This document shows positions 26,601-39,800 of a stretch of 64,000 bases of DNA, one piece after another. The translations under genes and the position numbers were made by a program. Source of the stretch: Trichoplax sp. H2. Taxonomy: Eukaryota; Placozoa; Uniplacotomia; Trichoplacea. Within the stretch, counting starts at the first letter, position 1, and each line of letters opens with the position of its first letter. The notes under the pieces were generated by a model. The model saw only the letters and a program-made list of their open reading frames with translations. It was not told the origin of the DNA and searched no databases. The stretch lies in the NCBI GenBank assembly GCA_003344405.1, contig NOWV01000165.1, forward strand, positions 113,177-177,176, read 5' to 3'.

Positions 26601-27169
26601 GGCTTAGCCGTTGACGACATTGCTGAAATAGAGAAGGCGGCTGCTCTTCAACGGTTAGCCGATTTAACCGAATTCTTCTATAATATCGAAAGAGCAGTAC
26701 CTACCTACTTTCGGCGATTTTTTGCCTTAGATAAAATCACTTGTATGGAAACTAAAAGAAACGGTGTAAGCAACACTGTCTCATAGTAAAATGATAGATT
26801 TAACATACTTAAATATCTATTACAACTACTCTTTAACCATAAAGTACCACTTTTACTGGTAATATATCAATCAGTGATGATCAGATTATGTATTGAATTT
26901 CTAGAATATGATTAAAGAGGATAAGAAGGATTTGATACAAGATCGCATTAATTTCATTCGAGACATAAATGACAAGCTGGAATCACAAGATTTAAAGTAA
27001 TACTGTAGTACAACATAATAAATATTTTTATTAAATACCTATCTTGAAAACCATAATTCGTTCATACCTATATTTATGCTATTTCAGGTTAGAAAATCTG
27101 GATTTACAGTTTGATATCATTCAACAAAATCTTGAAAAATTACTTCATCAATCATCACGAAATGATTGA
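17652..27169 (+). CDS. TRPA-3: TRPA-like ankyrin-repeat cation channel, 26 exons
   Basis: Complete TRPA-type channel of 1083 aa. Exons: 17652-17741, 18107-18269, 18395-18570, 19238-19345, 19439-19645, 19805-19852, 20171-20344, 20612-20812, 21142-21225, 21311-21393, 22062-22223, 22369-22483, 22597-22766, 22931-23015, 23376-23441, 23735-23827, 23957-24027, 24134-24368, 24536-24637, 24781-24941, 25087-25147, 25355-25423, 26047-26232, 26598-26765, 26905-26996, 27088-27169. It has sixteen ankyrin units, pre-S1 motif YDFTILDPGIEFE, S1 followed by a Thr/Ser/Asn-rich extracellular loop with several N-x-S/T sites (exon 18), S2 (exon 19), S3-S4 ending FLRK, S5 (AVILMVGFAISFGMLC), filter MTVGEIDY (Gly near residue 927), S6 (FIFLMPILIINLM), IGLAVDDIAEIEKAAALQR, and a coiled-coil tail. 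Gly of the usual IGLAVGDI is Asp here. Intron 2 has a GC donor (TAG/GCAAGT). The first exon starts at its only ATG with an open frame to GTAAGC. It belongs with TRPA-1/2. Confidence 0.92.
23089..23231. repeat. Diverged two-copy direct repeat in TRPA-3 intron 14
   Basis: Segments beginning near 23089 and 23183 share GGCTAGCAG, TGATTTTTCC and GGAGATA blocks at about 94-bp spacing. Intronic, no coding capacity. Confidence 0.4.
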
Positions 27170-27369
27170 AGGCCACTAGTTGATTGATTTTTTCTAAGAT
27201 TATTGTTTAATATATTAATAATATGCACTTTAACATCACAAATTGGTTCTAAATGGATTATCTGTTTTCAGTAATTCCTGTGTCTTTATTTTTTCTTATT
27301 TCCTAACAATAACGAACAAAAATTACATTATTTATCACTATTACTTGCAATTATACGTATTATTATTAT

Positions 27370-27375
27370 AATAAA
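27370..27375 (+). promoter_or_regulatory. Possible poly(A) signal of TRPA-3
   Basis: First clear AATAAA after the TRPA-3 stop, about 200 bases downstream. Weak evidence in AT-rich DNA. Confidence 0.2.
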
Positions 27376-28544
27376 TGGCTTCATCATACGAATATACTTG
27401 ATAGACTTGATATAATATTATTTATTACCTATTTATTTATGCCATTCTGACATGTTACGAAATTATAAAACCATTCCATCAAGTGAATATATTCAAATAA
27501 TTTAATTTATAGTTTTATTTAAATCTTTAATTCTTTGCACGTTTTCCTTAAATGATACCCGATATGAATAATTCCATCATGTGAATATCTAATATTACGC
27601 GATGCTATACCTGCGTATAGCTCATGACTGATTTCTAACTACGGTTATGGTACGGTATATTACTGAAGATGTAATTACTGCTGTATAAAACATAAACATA
27701 TATAGCTGTATGTTATAATGTTATATATGTTTATACCGCAGATGCGCTGATATGTGTTTTGTAAGATATTTTTCTGATATGAATACAAAGCATCAGTTGC
27801 GCTGACACTGTTAGTCTGCTACTGATAAAGATAGTTTTAGTTTAGTAGCAGCCTACTTGCTCAGCTCTTATATACTGCACAGTAAGCTAGACCACATACG
27901 ATACTGTATGCTACATAAATCAGTTAACTTAATTATGAAAGAGAGAAAAGTACGCACTATGCGCCTCTTGATATTGCACATTCACGTTACTACAGTTTCA
28001 TTTATTGCTAGTAGACCCTCGCTCGTTACACTGCGCGTACTATACTTAATAGAAGATCATAAAATTAATTGAAAATTTACAGCGCTACGTAGACTGTAGT
28101 GCTGTACTGCATCTTTTAACTTACTGTAAGATTTCAAGAAATCAAGATTGAAATTTAATTTGATATATTTTTTTATGTCGTTATAAGTTATAATGATCGG
28201 AATACTGTACTCTAATAAATAAAAATAGTACGCGTATATGCAGTATCTTTATTATAATCAGATAGATTTGTATGTCCATACATATAATGTGCTCAGTCAT
28301 CAACAGTATCCTACCATATTCTGTGCGAAATATATCAAGCGAGCTTACTAGTGCCCAATCTAAATGATACGAACAGTACTAAAGGGATTGAAAGTTTTGA
28401 AACTAAATTAAAAGGTAATTCATGGCCCAAGTATACAGGTATAGCATTGTTTAGAAACAGTGTCGTGTTAAGCAGTATGTTGTACCTATAGTATCTTGTA
28501 ATATATAGACTTCCTCTGGTAGTAATACGTATTGTAGTGTTCGA

Positions 28545-29195
28545 TGGCAATGTCTTTCTTGGCTTGAATTAGTAGACAAGAGACGCTTTTCAATTAGCTA
28601 GTACTGTACTGTGCCATATACTGAGCAAATCACATGCACAGTGAGCCATCATATTACACCATATATATTATGCAGTAACCGAGAACAGGTATAGTAGTAT
28701 CGAGTAGTCGATGGTAAGGTCTTCCTTGGCTTAAATTAGTAGACAAGAGACGCTTATGGACCGTATACCGATCAAATGACATGCACAATTCTAATTAGCG
28801 ATCATACTACACCATATATATTATGCTGTAAGCGAAAACAGGTGTAGTAATATCGAGTAGTCGATAGTAAGGTCTCCCTTGGCTTAAATTAGTAGACAAG
28901 AGACGCTTATGGACCGTATACCGATGAAATGACATGCACAATTCTAATTAGCGATCATACTACACCATATATATTATGCAGTAACCGAGAACAGGTGTAG
29001 TAATATCGAGTAGTCGATAGTAAGGTCTTCCTTGGCTTAAATTAGTAGACAAGAGACGCTTATGGACCGTATACCGATGAAATGACATGCACAATTCTAA
29101 TTAGCGATCATACTACACCATATACATTATGCAGTAACCGAGAACAGGTAAAGTAGTATCGAGTAGTCGATAGTAAGGCCTTCGTTAGCTTGAAT
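28545..29195. repeat. Tandem array of a 153-bp unit (about 4 copies)
   Basis: The landmark GGCTTRAATTAGTAGACAAG begins at 28561, 28728, 28881 and 29034, giving spacings of 167, 153 and 153 bp; a degraded fifth start (AGCTTGAATCAATT) follows at 29187. Units share GAGACGCTT, ATGACATGCACA, CACCATATA and GAGTAGTCGAT blocks. The inner copies are nearly identical and the first copy is most diverged (it has an extra GTACTGTACTG stretch). No inverted termini, open frame or target-site duplication is seen, so this looks like a minisatellite and not a transposon. Confidence 0.92.
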
Positions 29196-30109
29196 CAATT
29201 AGAAATAGTAGGAGTTTAAGCTTTAGCAAGTGTGTGAAAAGTGAACGTCCAATCGTCCATGACCAAATCAATTCAACATAAATTTCAACGAATGACGTCA
29301 TATGCTCCTATTGATTGACATTCAGTCCGTCATTCGTCTATACGGGTTATGGCTATTCTCTTCCTCTTCTAGCCTTCGGTACTATAGTGCCGCTACTATA
29401 CAGTAAACTTAGATGGATTAACCTAGACTCTTATAAGACTAACATCTGTATTGATATACGAGTTGATTATTGACTTGTTTGTTTTGTTTTCTAGCCTCAG
29501 TTGGCTTGGCTTCAGCCGCGTAATAATACAACAATACAATCCGCCAACTGCTTGATTTTCAAATGATTCACTCTACAGTGTTCGTGTACACTGGCTTCAG
29601 CTACAGGAAGATCGTGCTCATTTTAGTTGACTTGAACCATTCTAGGAATGGGCTTGTTCGATCATTGCTACCTGTAGTATAGAGTCAGGAAGAAGATTGG
29701 CGAGAAAAATTGATGGTCTTGGAAAATAAATCTTTCATGTAAGTCATTAATAACGACATGTACACTTGTACAATGTACTTTAAATCAATTTTTCTTATGT
29801 TAGGTCCATGATTTAAATGAATTATCGCAATAGTAATATTTACTGAACCTTCATCTACCAGCACATACAATATTAAGTCATTTTAATTGCAATAAAGGAA
29901 GTTGATTTTTTACATCGAAATTGGAAAACGAAGGTAAATAAGCTGCTTTACAGTACTTCTGGCAGATATTTTACGAATATAGATCATTCAATAAAAGTGT
30001 TTATCAATCCTATCGTGTAGATGCACTAGTGTTGATCATTAATAATATAGATTACAATACAGTAACTGTACAGTTTATATAAGTTATGGCATCAGAAGGA
30101 ATATCTTTT

Positions 30110-30430
30110 AGTAGTGCCTGGTAAGAAGTTACTTCTTGGCATGGCATTGAATGTCATACTTAAACATCAACTGGTGTTGATCCTAATTGACTACAGTACA
30201 CTACTGTACAAATAATTGCAAGTTGTTAACCAGTATAAATTATCGTATAGTAAAACGAGCATCTTCTTAAGTAGCCTGTGGTAAGCAGTTACATCATGGC
30301 ATATCGTTCAATAGAGTATTTTATTGAACTCCAATTTCATACTTAGCATGAACTGGTGTTGGTATTAATTGACTACCGTCAAAATAAAGCCGAGTTGTTG
30401 ATCCATTATGGCATAGTAAGGAGTTCATCT
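30110..30430. repeat. Diverged two-copy repeat upstream of TRPA-4
   Basis: Two related segments about 160-240 bp long. Both read GCCTG...GTAAG.AGTTAC, then ATGGCAT, then AACTGGTGTTG and AATTGACTAC, at 30117 onward and 30276 onward. Old tandem duplication; no coding content. Confidence 0.55.
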
Positions 30431-30843
30431 TGGTATATACGATATGCCATAAAATCAACTTTGATACTTTCGTTGAATGTATGGTTACTTGACTAGATGA
30501 AATAGACTTCAAGTCAATCTTAACTGACATAATTACAAGAAATGAGCGATATGAGCATTCTTCTTTTTATAGTCCTATCTTAACTCCCTTGTTGTTTATT
30601 AGATTGACGGTATATTTTGGCTTATTATGCTTAAGTTTAGGTTGATTAAGGAAAAGTGTCAATTGACTACCAAATTAAGTAGGAGACATTCTTTTGTACA
30701 ACCCAATTGGATTTAACTGACAAAATGCGAGAAAATAGAAAATCAAGAATAACATCAGCGCGATTACCCAGTGTCCATGATATATTTTGGGTGCGTATCT
30801 ATGTTTCATTTCGATTTTTAAAAACTCCCTTGAGATAGAACTC

Positions 30844-33800
30844 ATGATATCAGATAGCATTCTTCTTCATATCGAGTCTACATACTCTTCTTTCCACATC
30901 CTTGAAGCACCGGTAAGGCAGATAAATACAAGCAACTTTTATTCACCATCTAGATCCATTGCTTTTATTTCTGTATTGAAATCAAAATTATTTTGTGTGC
31001 GTTATGGTACAACTGTAATAGTTATTCGCACGTAAATGATAAAGGACAATAATTCACTTGGTCGAAATTAGACGGTAGAAACGATAGTATCAAATACGCA
31101 CACAGCAGTATAAACGTTCTTGAAAAACATCCAAGACTTGTTTACCACTAGCATAAATCTCTAGTAAACGATACTGTAATAAGGGACATGAACTAAATAT
31201 TCTAAGTAACCTGATTTTGATTTGTCCAACGATCGTATGAATTCAACTCGATTCATGTAGCAATCTGATATCCATAGAATCGCTGATTTGTCACGAATTT
31301 TACAACGAGTATTGTAATACAGTACTTTGCTCTTCATCAACATAATTCATATCGCCAGTTCAAAATTGCTTAGTGAACTCACCGAGAAAGAATCATAGGT
31401 AGTATTTATTAACGCATCTGGTACATCTTTATTGATAATCTTTATCCTGAACAACGTTATAATATCTTAATTAAAAGCATGTATCACAAATAGTACACGA
31501 AATTCAATTCAATAGACAATGTATATATATGAACTAGACATAAAATAATTGCTACAATGTTACAAGCTACTTTGATATTTTTCTGATTCAAAATTTTAGG
31601 CAGCCAAATCCGGAGATATTGAACTTATAGAAAAATGTTACAAATCCTCCAATATCAGCGAAATACAAGCAAACGATCGATTTGACCGAAGGGGATTCGC
31701 ACCATTACATTACGCAGCACAACAAAATGAAACCGATATGATTCATTACCTATTAAAAAATAAAGCAGGTATCCGTCATGACGGTTATTTCTACATTCTA
31801 TCAATTCCAGCTATCAATATTATACAGTATTCCATAAATTTCTTCAATCAGCTACCGTTCTTGATCCCGCCGTTTAAATTATATTTTTTTCTCTAAAATC
31901 AAGACATGCACTCTTCTAATTAACCTCATGCAATGCCTGTATACGTATTTGCTCTAACACAGTGTTTATTCATTTTCATATTGTCTAGATGTCAATATTC
32001 GAGGTTATGATGATTTAACCCCTCTTCATGTTGCTGCTAAATATAATAGCCTAAGCGCTGTGCGCGTTTTGCTAGATAATGGTGCTGAAGCCGATGCAAG
32101 GGACATTGATGATAGCATACCATTACATGAAGCGGTCAAAATGGGTAATTTAAAAGTGTGCAAGGTTAGTTAAACTGGTATTTTCAACTTACAGAAAAAA
32201 TATGAATTTATCAATTTATATTCTTAGCAGTCTAAGTATCACCTACAATTATCTCTTATTATAATTATGAACAGGAATTTCTTAATCGCCAGCCATCTCT
32301 GATTAATGTAACCAATAAAGATTTACAAACTCCTCTACATATTGCTTGTTTAAGGGGAAAAATTGGTGTATGCCAGTTATTAGTTAATAAAATTGTAAGT
32401 AAAATATTACTTAATTGCAAGAATCTAACTGAGCTAGATACTACTGACAATACAATGCGATCTATAGTGCTTTGCTTGAATCATTAAGATTAAAATATTT
32501 TACAATAAAACTGTTGATCAATTACGGTATTTATTCATTCATATATTGAAAACATAGTCGGTCGATCTAAGATATTAATGCAATTTTGATCAGGTCAGTA
32601 CTTCCAGCGAGTTATTGAAAACAGCAATTGATGGTTGCATGCCGATACATTACGCCGCAGAGCAAGGTAACGTACAAATCATCGAGACTTTGCTCGATGC
32701 AGGTTCTGCACAGGGTATCAATTTCGATAAACAACTCCAAAGTACTGATAAAGAAGGTCGAACGGTCTTATATCGTGCAGTTCAAGGTGGTAAAAAATCA
32801 GTAAGTATTTTTGATATAATAGTCATATCAATAAGAAACTAGCAAGTTAAGACTAAGTTTCTGGCATAAATACAGTACTTTATATTGATAATTCGTCAAC
32901 CTTTCTCAAAATACCGAATTTTAGTCTGTATTAGCCTGCCTTGAACATGTGCAGGATATATCCGCTGTTAAGGTATGCATTTCATCGGTATTTTAAAACT
33001 GATCCATCTTTTGCTAATGAAATCTTCTACGTATAAACATCTTTTAACACCGATAAATAGATTTCTAAATTTGTAAAAACTTAAGTAATTCTTCCGTATT
33101 ATCTTAACGCAACAAATTATCCACAACATAGATGGATGGGATGACCGTTCTTCATGAGGCAGCATCTGGAGGCTTTGCTGATATTACAGATATCTTACTC
33201 AAGCATGGAGTATCTATCAATGCTCAGGATGAGCTTGGAAAAACAGCTCTCCATGCTGCTTGTGGTTATGGTCATATCAAAGTGATAAAAGCCTTACTTG
33301 ATGGGGTAAGCATAATCTCTGGCAATCAACTTACACTGAGTGCTCTTACAGCGGATAATTTTAGATACGCTTATATCGCAACTCTATCCTATCTAAAATG
33401 AATATACACTCTTAAATATAGTGTATTGTTGTTACCCCTATTTAGAGGCTGAATTTGGAAGTTATATTGCTACAACTACTTTTACAATCTGCCTCATGCG
33501 TTAATTGACGTTTACAGTAAAGGAAAGCATTAAATAATTCCTCCTAGCCATTTTGTTGTTCTTAAGACAACAAACAACTGCATTCTTAAATTTTACTACT
33601 GTATGAACACATACACTTAAAAAATTAGCAGTGCATTAAGCTTGTAGCAACATTGGCTATGCCTTGCTACTAATTTAATATTTTCACATTATAATTATAC
33701 TCTAACTCAAGAGTTATACATTTCTAATTACGAAAGTTTGAATGCCATGATAGCCGCTACGCAAAATTTGAGTAAAGGCCATTTAATATACCATAAAAGG

Positions 33801-36800
33801 AACAGTTTTCACGATTGCGTGAAATTAATTACTAATTTTATGGAATTGTTATGGATTAATAATTGTAGCCACCATATCTAAGGGCTGCGATGATACATTA
33901 CTCTGATATTAGCGCTTAATAAGTACGGTACAGTGTATACTATATAGACGCCAGTACTGGTAAGTTGAGCTCTGTTATCATATTTTAAATCCATTTAAAC
34001 TTGTTTTACGCTTTTTTACTAACGTCCATTTCCATAAAGCAAATAAAAACATTTGCTTTTAGAATCAGTAAATCTCGTATGATTACTATATCTAGTGGTA
34101 TGCTAACGGTCTCAGCGGTAAAAGAATACCCCAAAATATATACGTGTATATAATACGTATTATTTCAGCTATATCATTTTCGTTAAAATTAACCGTGTTA
34201 ATGCCATCCTAATCGTGCTGATCTTTCGTTCATATTTTTAATCATAGGGTGCTGACATGCGGCTAGCTGATAGTAGACGCAGAACACCATTACTTTTTGC
34301 AATAGAAAACGGCCAACTTGATGTAATCAAATTTTTATTAAAGCAAATTCCAAAAGTTGACTGTGTCGATGTGCAAGATAAGAATGGCTTGCATATAGCT
34401 GCAAGTCATGGTTATATTAGAGTTTTAACATATTTGATCATGGTAAAGCGATTTATTTATAAAATACGATAGATAATACTCAAAGTGCAAGTTTATACGG
34501 ACAATAATTAACCAAAATCAATTTATGTAATATAGAAAGGAGCCAGATCTCATGTTAACAACAAGGATGTCTTTGGGAGAACACCAATACATTATGCTGC
34601 AGATGAAGGCTATACCCAAGTACCGCCATACGATACAATCTTTACATATATTTTAATTACAGTATTTGTAGGCATAGCCAATTTTAGTGAATCATTCCAT
34701 TTTATCTTGAAATTTGACAGATTGTAGACATTCTCTTTAGTAATGGGGGAGACCTCAATTATTCCGACATTGATACCAACACACCTCTACACCTAGCTTG
34801 CAAGTAAGCCATATTTGACATTAACCTAAATAGTTCGAACAGATATATACTCCTTTAGATGCTGTTAACACTATGATCCCTTAAATAGTATAATTTTTCT
34901 TTTGCGTTTTCTTAATTTACGAATTCTAATTAAAGAAAAGGCGAATTTTCCTGCGTTAAATTGATATGCGATAAGTCTCTGGCTCAGTTGAATATGTATG
35001 GAGAGCGTTCTCGTACTCCATTGCACTTGGCAACTATAAATAACCATGCAAATATCGTAGAATATCTTCTTCAACGTGGGGCTGATATTAATAAAAGGTT
35101 TAATTGTGTCGCTTAAAGCAATTACGAAAATAAGAATTAGTAAATGTTAGCACATCACTAATTACATAATCGAAATTCAAAATATTTGTCAAATTTAACT
35201 AGATCCGCAAGATATTTTACGTTATATTCGTAATATAAGTTACTGTGTTGTAATGAGATCGTAGAAATGTGCAGCTCTATGTCCACCGATCAATACTTTA
35301 TTGAGTATTAATTGCGTAGCAATAGCTAGGTTATTGGGGAGGCCTACGTCCATTTTTAGCTTCTTACGTTGCAGAGTAACAGCCTGTAAAATGTATCTAT
35401 TTATGATTATAAGTTTTATTTCTACAGAGATGGTAGCTATTTTACCTCACTGGATATAGCCATCGATCGAGGATATATTGAAGTTGCCGAAGTTTTATTA
35501 AGTAACCGCGCTAATGTTAACTTAACAAACAGCAACCAGGTATTACTTTCAAGGCGGGTGTTCCATCTTGCAATCTAAAGCTAACAGCCACTGCGGTCCA
35601 TTGAATGTCTATTTTACAGGATACGCCACTACACATTGCTGCTAGAAAAGGTGATATCAAAACCTTGGAATTACTGCTTCACAAAGGTGGAGAGATTTTC
35701 GCTCTCAATAAAGATAATATGACATGCCTTGATCTTGCCATTGATAACGCCAATAAAGATGTTGCACTGTTACTTGTGAACCAGAAAGGGTACTAGTATA
35801 GCTTAAAAATATTAATTTGTTATTTATTTTTAGTAAAGACTGTCTAAAAATTCAATTTCTAGATATGAACTATCATTATGAAGCTAAAACGCATTTAGTT
35901 TTAGCTAAACCTTTTAAATATTTATGATTTTAAGATCTTGCTAGCATAAGTTAATTTCTTTCTTGTTGTCTTTATGTTGAATTTTTGATTATAGAGCTAG
36001 AAGCATTTTGATGAGAACGGACTCTAAGGGATGGACTGTCATGCAACGTTTAGTTCAAAAGTTACCAGAAGTAGCAAAGGTAAATTGGATAATTTATGAC
36101 AGTATATTTTAGCACAATTCAATTTATACAGATTCTTTTCCGTTAGGCCATCATGGATCAGTGCGTAGAATATTCTGGTCGAGACCGAATTGCATACGAA
36201 TACAAAGTAAATATTTATTTTTTACTTGTTAAATTTTAGCTATCTATGAAAAAAACTTTCTTAACTATAGTTCACTAATTATATATCTTAAAATCTTTAC
36301 AATAATTATAAGATGAAATGCGATTTTACATTTATTGATCCTGGACCAGACTTTGAGGAAAATCATACTATTGAAATTAGAAACAAAATGGTTATTCCAA
36401 ATCATAACGCACTACAAGTTTGTATTTTGATATTTATTCTAGACGCTAATGATTGTATTATTCATTATGATTATCACACTTTATGTATTCTAACATTTCC
36501 TACAACAGACAATGAAAAGATTCAAACGGGGTGAATTATTAAATCATCAACTATCTAAGGTTCTCTTGGACAGTAAATGGTAATAGAAATAACTTCTTAA
36601 ATTGACCAGAAAAACTAGACGCTACACGTTTTACCAAAATTAAAGATATTATAAAATATCTATTTTTCCTACTCCTCAAGTCATTCCCTAATACAAGGAA
36701 TATTAATATATGCTATTCATTAACATGCCTAACAGCTAATACGCTAGGCGATTAAGATTGTACTCAAGCTAACATTTATTAAGTAAAAGAATATAAACTT

Positions 36801-39800
36801 TCTTCTTATTAAGCTTATCAAAATCTCAAAGTCTGCCATTATATTAAAATATATCAAATAAATAAGTAACTAGGCATTTACTCCAAACCTAAGCTTTCCT
36901 GCAATCCTATACTATTTTGTCATTATCGAATTATTTTATAATATTTTTCAAATACCACAGCTTTTTGAGCATACTTTTACTAATTTAAGTTGACAAATTT
37001 ATAGTAGCTTATCTTTATTAACCTAAGATAATTTTTATTTTCCGACTAGGAGATCATTTGGGTCCTATTTTTATTATGCTAATTTGGCAATTTATATGAT
37101 ATTCCTTGCCTTATTATCGTACTTTGTTGTGGATGTTAGAAGTTCATCTTACAATAGTACCCTTGTACGTGCTTTTTACCCTAAAGTGGCACCCACTACC
37201 GATCCTCCAGTGCATGTAACTGAATGGAGTAATCCAATCACTACTATAAATACAACATGGCCCTCTATATTCACTACAGAAGTGACAGAAGATACGATCG
37301 ACGAAGATGATATTATTGTAATCCCAATTAAATTTTATCTGTACAAATCAATTATAATATTGGTATGAAACCGATATTATTTGCCACATTAATTGCTTAA
37401 TGTATCAATTTTTAATCTTCAATAACAGAAAAAAAAGCCTATCAACTATGCTATTCAAATTTTAGTTATTATATTCGTCAGCGTTAATCTTAGTAAAGAA
37501 GCATATCAAGTTTTTCATAAGGTAAGCTAAATTTTATACCTGGAAAGATCTCTAAAAGGTGATGATGGTCTGCTACTCGTGCGATCCTTATCTCAACATT
37601 CTGTTATATCATCTTTAAAATGCAGAGTATTTTTAATACTGTATATTAATTCGTGATTATGCAGCCAAAACTGGTTACCTTACCTTTAACAGCAAGATAT
37701 TTAGCATATCATAGTGATAAGCCAGGTGTTACTTTATGATTTATTCGTCAATTTACTCCATCATTGAAGATAGGATTTACTATTTAACGATTATTTTTGA
37801 CTAATTACAGGTCTTGCTAATTAAGATTTGAAATATCACATATATCACGATACTATCCCAGTTTCTAATATATCATTTTCAACAAGCTAGCAGTCGATAT
37901 GATTTCTAATACACGAATGGTAAATTCGTCCAACTAGCTCACTAATGATATTAAGGCTTACACTTTTCTATCTTATGGTAATAACAGCAACATATTATTA
38001 AAGCACCGATGCTGTTAGCCTATGAGTTCTTATCTTACAAGACTTGTCACGTGTTTACTCTTTGCATGCTAGAATATTTATAGTAATTATCTTGACATAC
38101 GATGCATAATCAATTACTGTTAGGATCAAACCCCTTAGAGCTTAGTTTCCCCTTAAAAATTTGGAATGAAATAAAGTGTATTAAACCAGCTCATGAGCTC
38201 TAGAGGAAGCATATATACAGCAGTAAGAAATATCTGGCTGTGAATTTTCTTTCAATGTCTTGCTTTGTGTAGAATATATATACCCGTCTATTTGAATGGG
38301 AACTTACTAGGATGGAGCAATAATGCCGGCTTTTGAGCAGTTGTGATACTTAATTAATATGCTACAGTACTATAGTACTATCTGAATCAGCCAGATACTG
38401 AAAAAGAATTATTAACGTTAGTGACTCACTAAATTTTTTTTGTAATCAGTTACAATTTTTAAAGTACCAAGCATATTTCCCTTCTCATAAGGCTTCCTAA
38501 ATAAGAATTTGATAATTTTGGAATCTCAACTATATATTAACAGATAATTATGATTATCATATAGTGTTAGCTTAGTGCTCTTTTTTCAAATCAGTTATAA
38601 AGATGTGATTGTTATTGATTTAAAAATGTAATGACTCTTTCAGTTATCATTCAACTTTTTCGAAAACTATTTGTAGGGTCTTAGATATTTTCGATCAGGA
38701 ACAAATTACATTGAGCTCTGCATGTACGGATTTTCCTTGTTTCTGATGATCCGGCCGGGCCGTTCACCGGATGCGATGCAATGGATTTGTGGCAGTTTAG
38801 CTATTTGGCTGGCTTGGGTTAATATCTTGCTATTCTTCGAAAGGTAACAAAACTAATCTATTTAATGACTGACTTACGTTAGATCGATTCTAAATGCTAT
38901 CTCAGAGTACAATTTAATCATTACAATTATTAACAGTTAAATATTTTCAACTTAGGATATCATCTCTTGGCATTTATGTAATCATGTTGAAGACAGTACT
39001 ATACACCTTTCTTAAGGTTAGAATTTTCACATAGTATTACTACACTTTTAGCGAAAGAATATCACGTGAGCTAATCAGAATGTACCAATTTATAGGTGAT
39101 GTTCATCGTTATAATTTTCATCGTTGCGTTTGCCTTTGTATTTATTATATTAGCAGAGAATGAGGTAAGCACTAGAGAGTATCCAATTAAATTAGCTACC
39201 CATTTTCACTTCTTTTAACATTCATATCTTGATGAAAATGGCTGAACGCCAGCATATACTTCATTCGTATAAGGATTAAATTAATTAATTGATCTTGATG
39301 AAACAGCTGAACGCCAGCATATACTTCATTCGTATAAGGATTAAATTAATTAATTGATCTTGCTAGAAAGTATCAGTTTTTTAGCTACCTTTTATTATCA
39401 TCGTATGGTCTAGTATACGCGGACATCAACAGCTGTGTAAATTAGAAGCTTTCAATGTACTATAACATCATAAATAAGCAAAATTACCAATTCCTATCGG
39501 TCATAATTACTCTTAATCTAAAAGAATCTTACAGTTCTCTTTTTCGGTAGCTTTTGAATATGGTTCCAATATGCGTGGATCTAAAAGAAATTTATCTTAT
39601 TAATCTAACTAGCGATTAACATCTACACTAGATCAGACTAAGTCTTTCAGTATCGCTAAAATTGCAGGTTACAGTAATTGATTATTTTACTCAAAATTTT
39701 ATCATTTATTTAGTCTTAAGAATATCTCCAATCGCAATAATAGTGTTGCAGTATATGTATTAATATGCATCTCTGACTAATGTACAAGTTTTAGTTCTGC

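Larger units (their letters stand above)
27376..30843. other. Intergenic space between TRPA-3 and TRPA-4
   Basis: About 3.5 kb, the largest gene-free stretch inside the channel cluster. It holds the 153-bp tandem array (28545-29195) and a diverged repeat pair (30110-30430). All open frames here are short, lack family features and use none of the neighbouring splice phases, so no gene is called. Confidence 0.5.

Noticed and set aside
28335-28550. - strand open frame near the 153-bp array
   Set aside because: Composition and flanks look non-coding; no splice phase partner and no recognisable motif.
28545-29195. CRISPR-like array
   Set aside because: Repeats are whole 153-bp units without distinct spacers, and the genome is eukaryotic.
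30787-31035. Single-exon gene read from a TTG
   Set aside because: Only the part from the ATG at 30844 to the donor at 30912 fits, as exon 1 of TRPA-4; the rest is intron.
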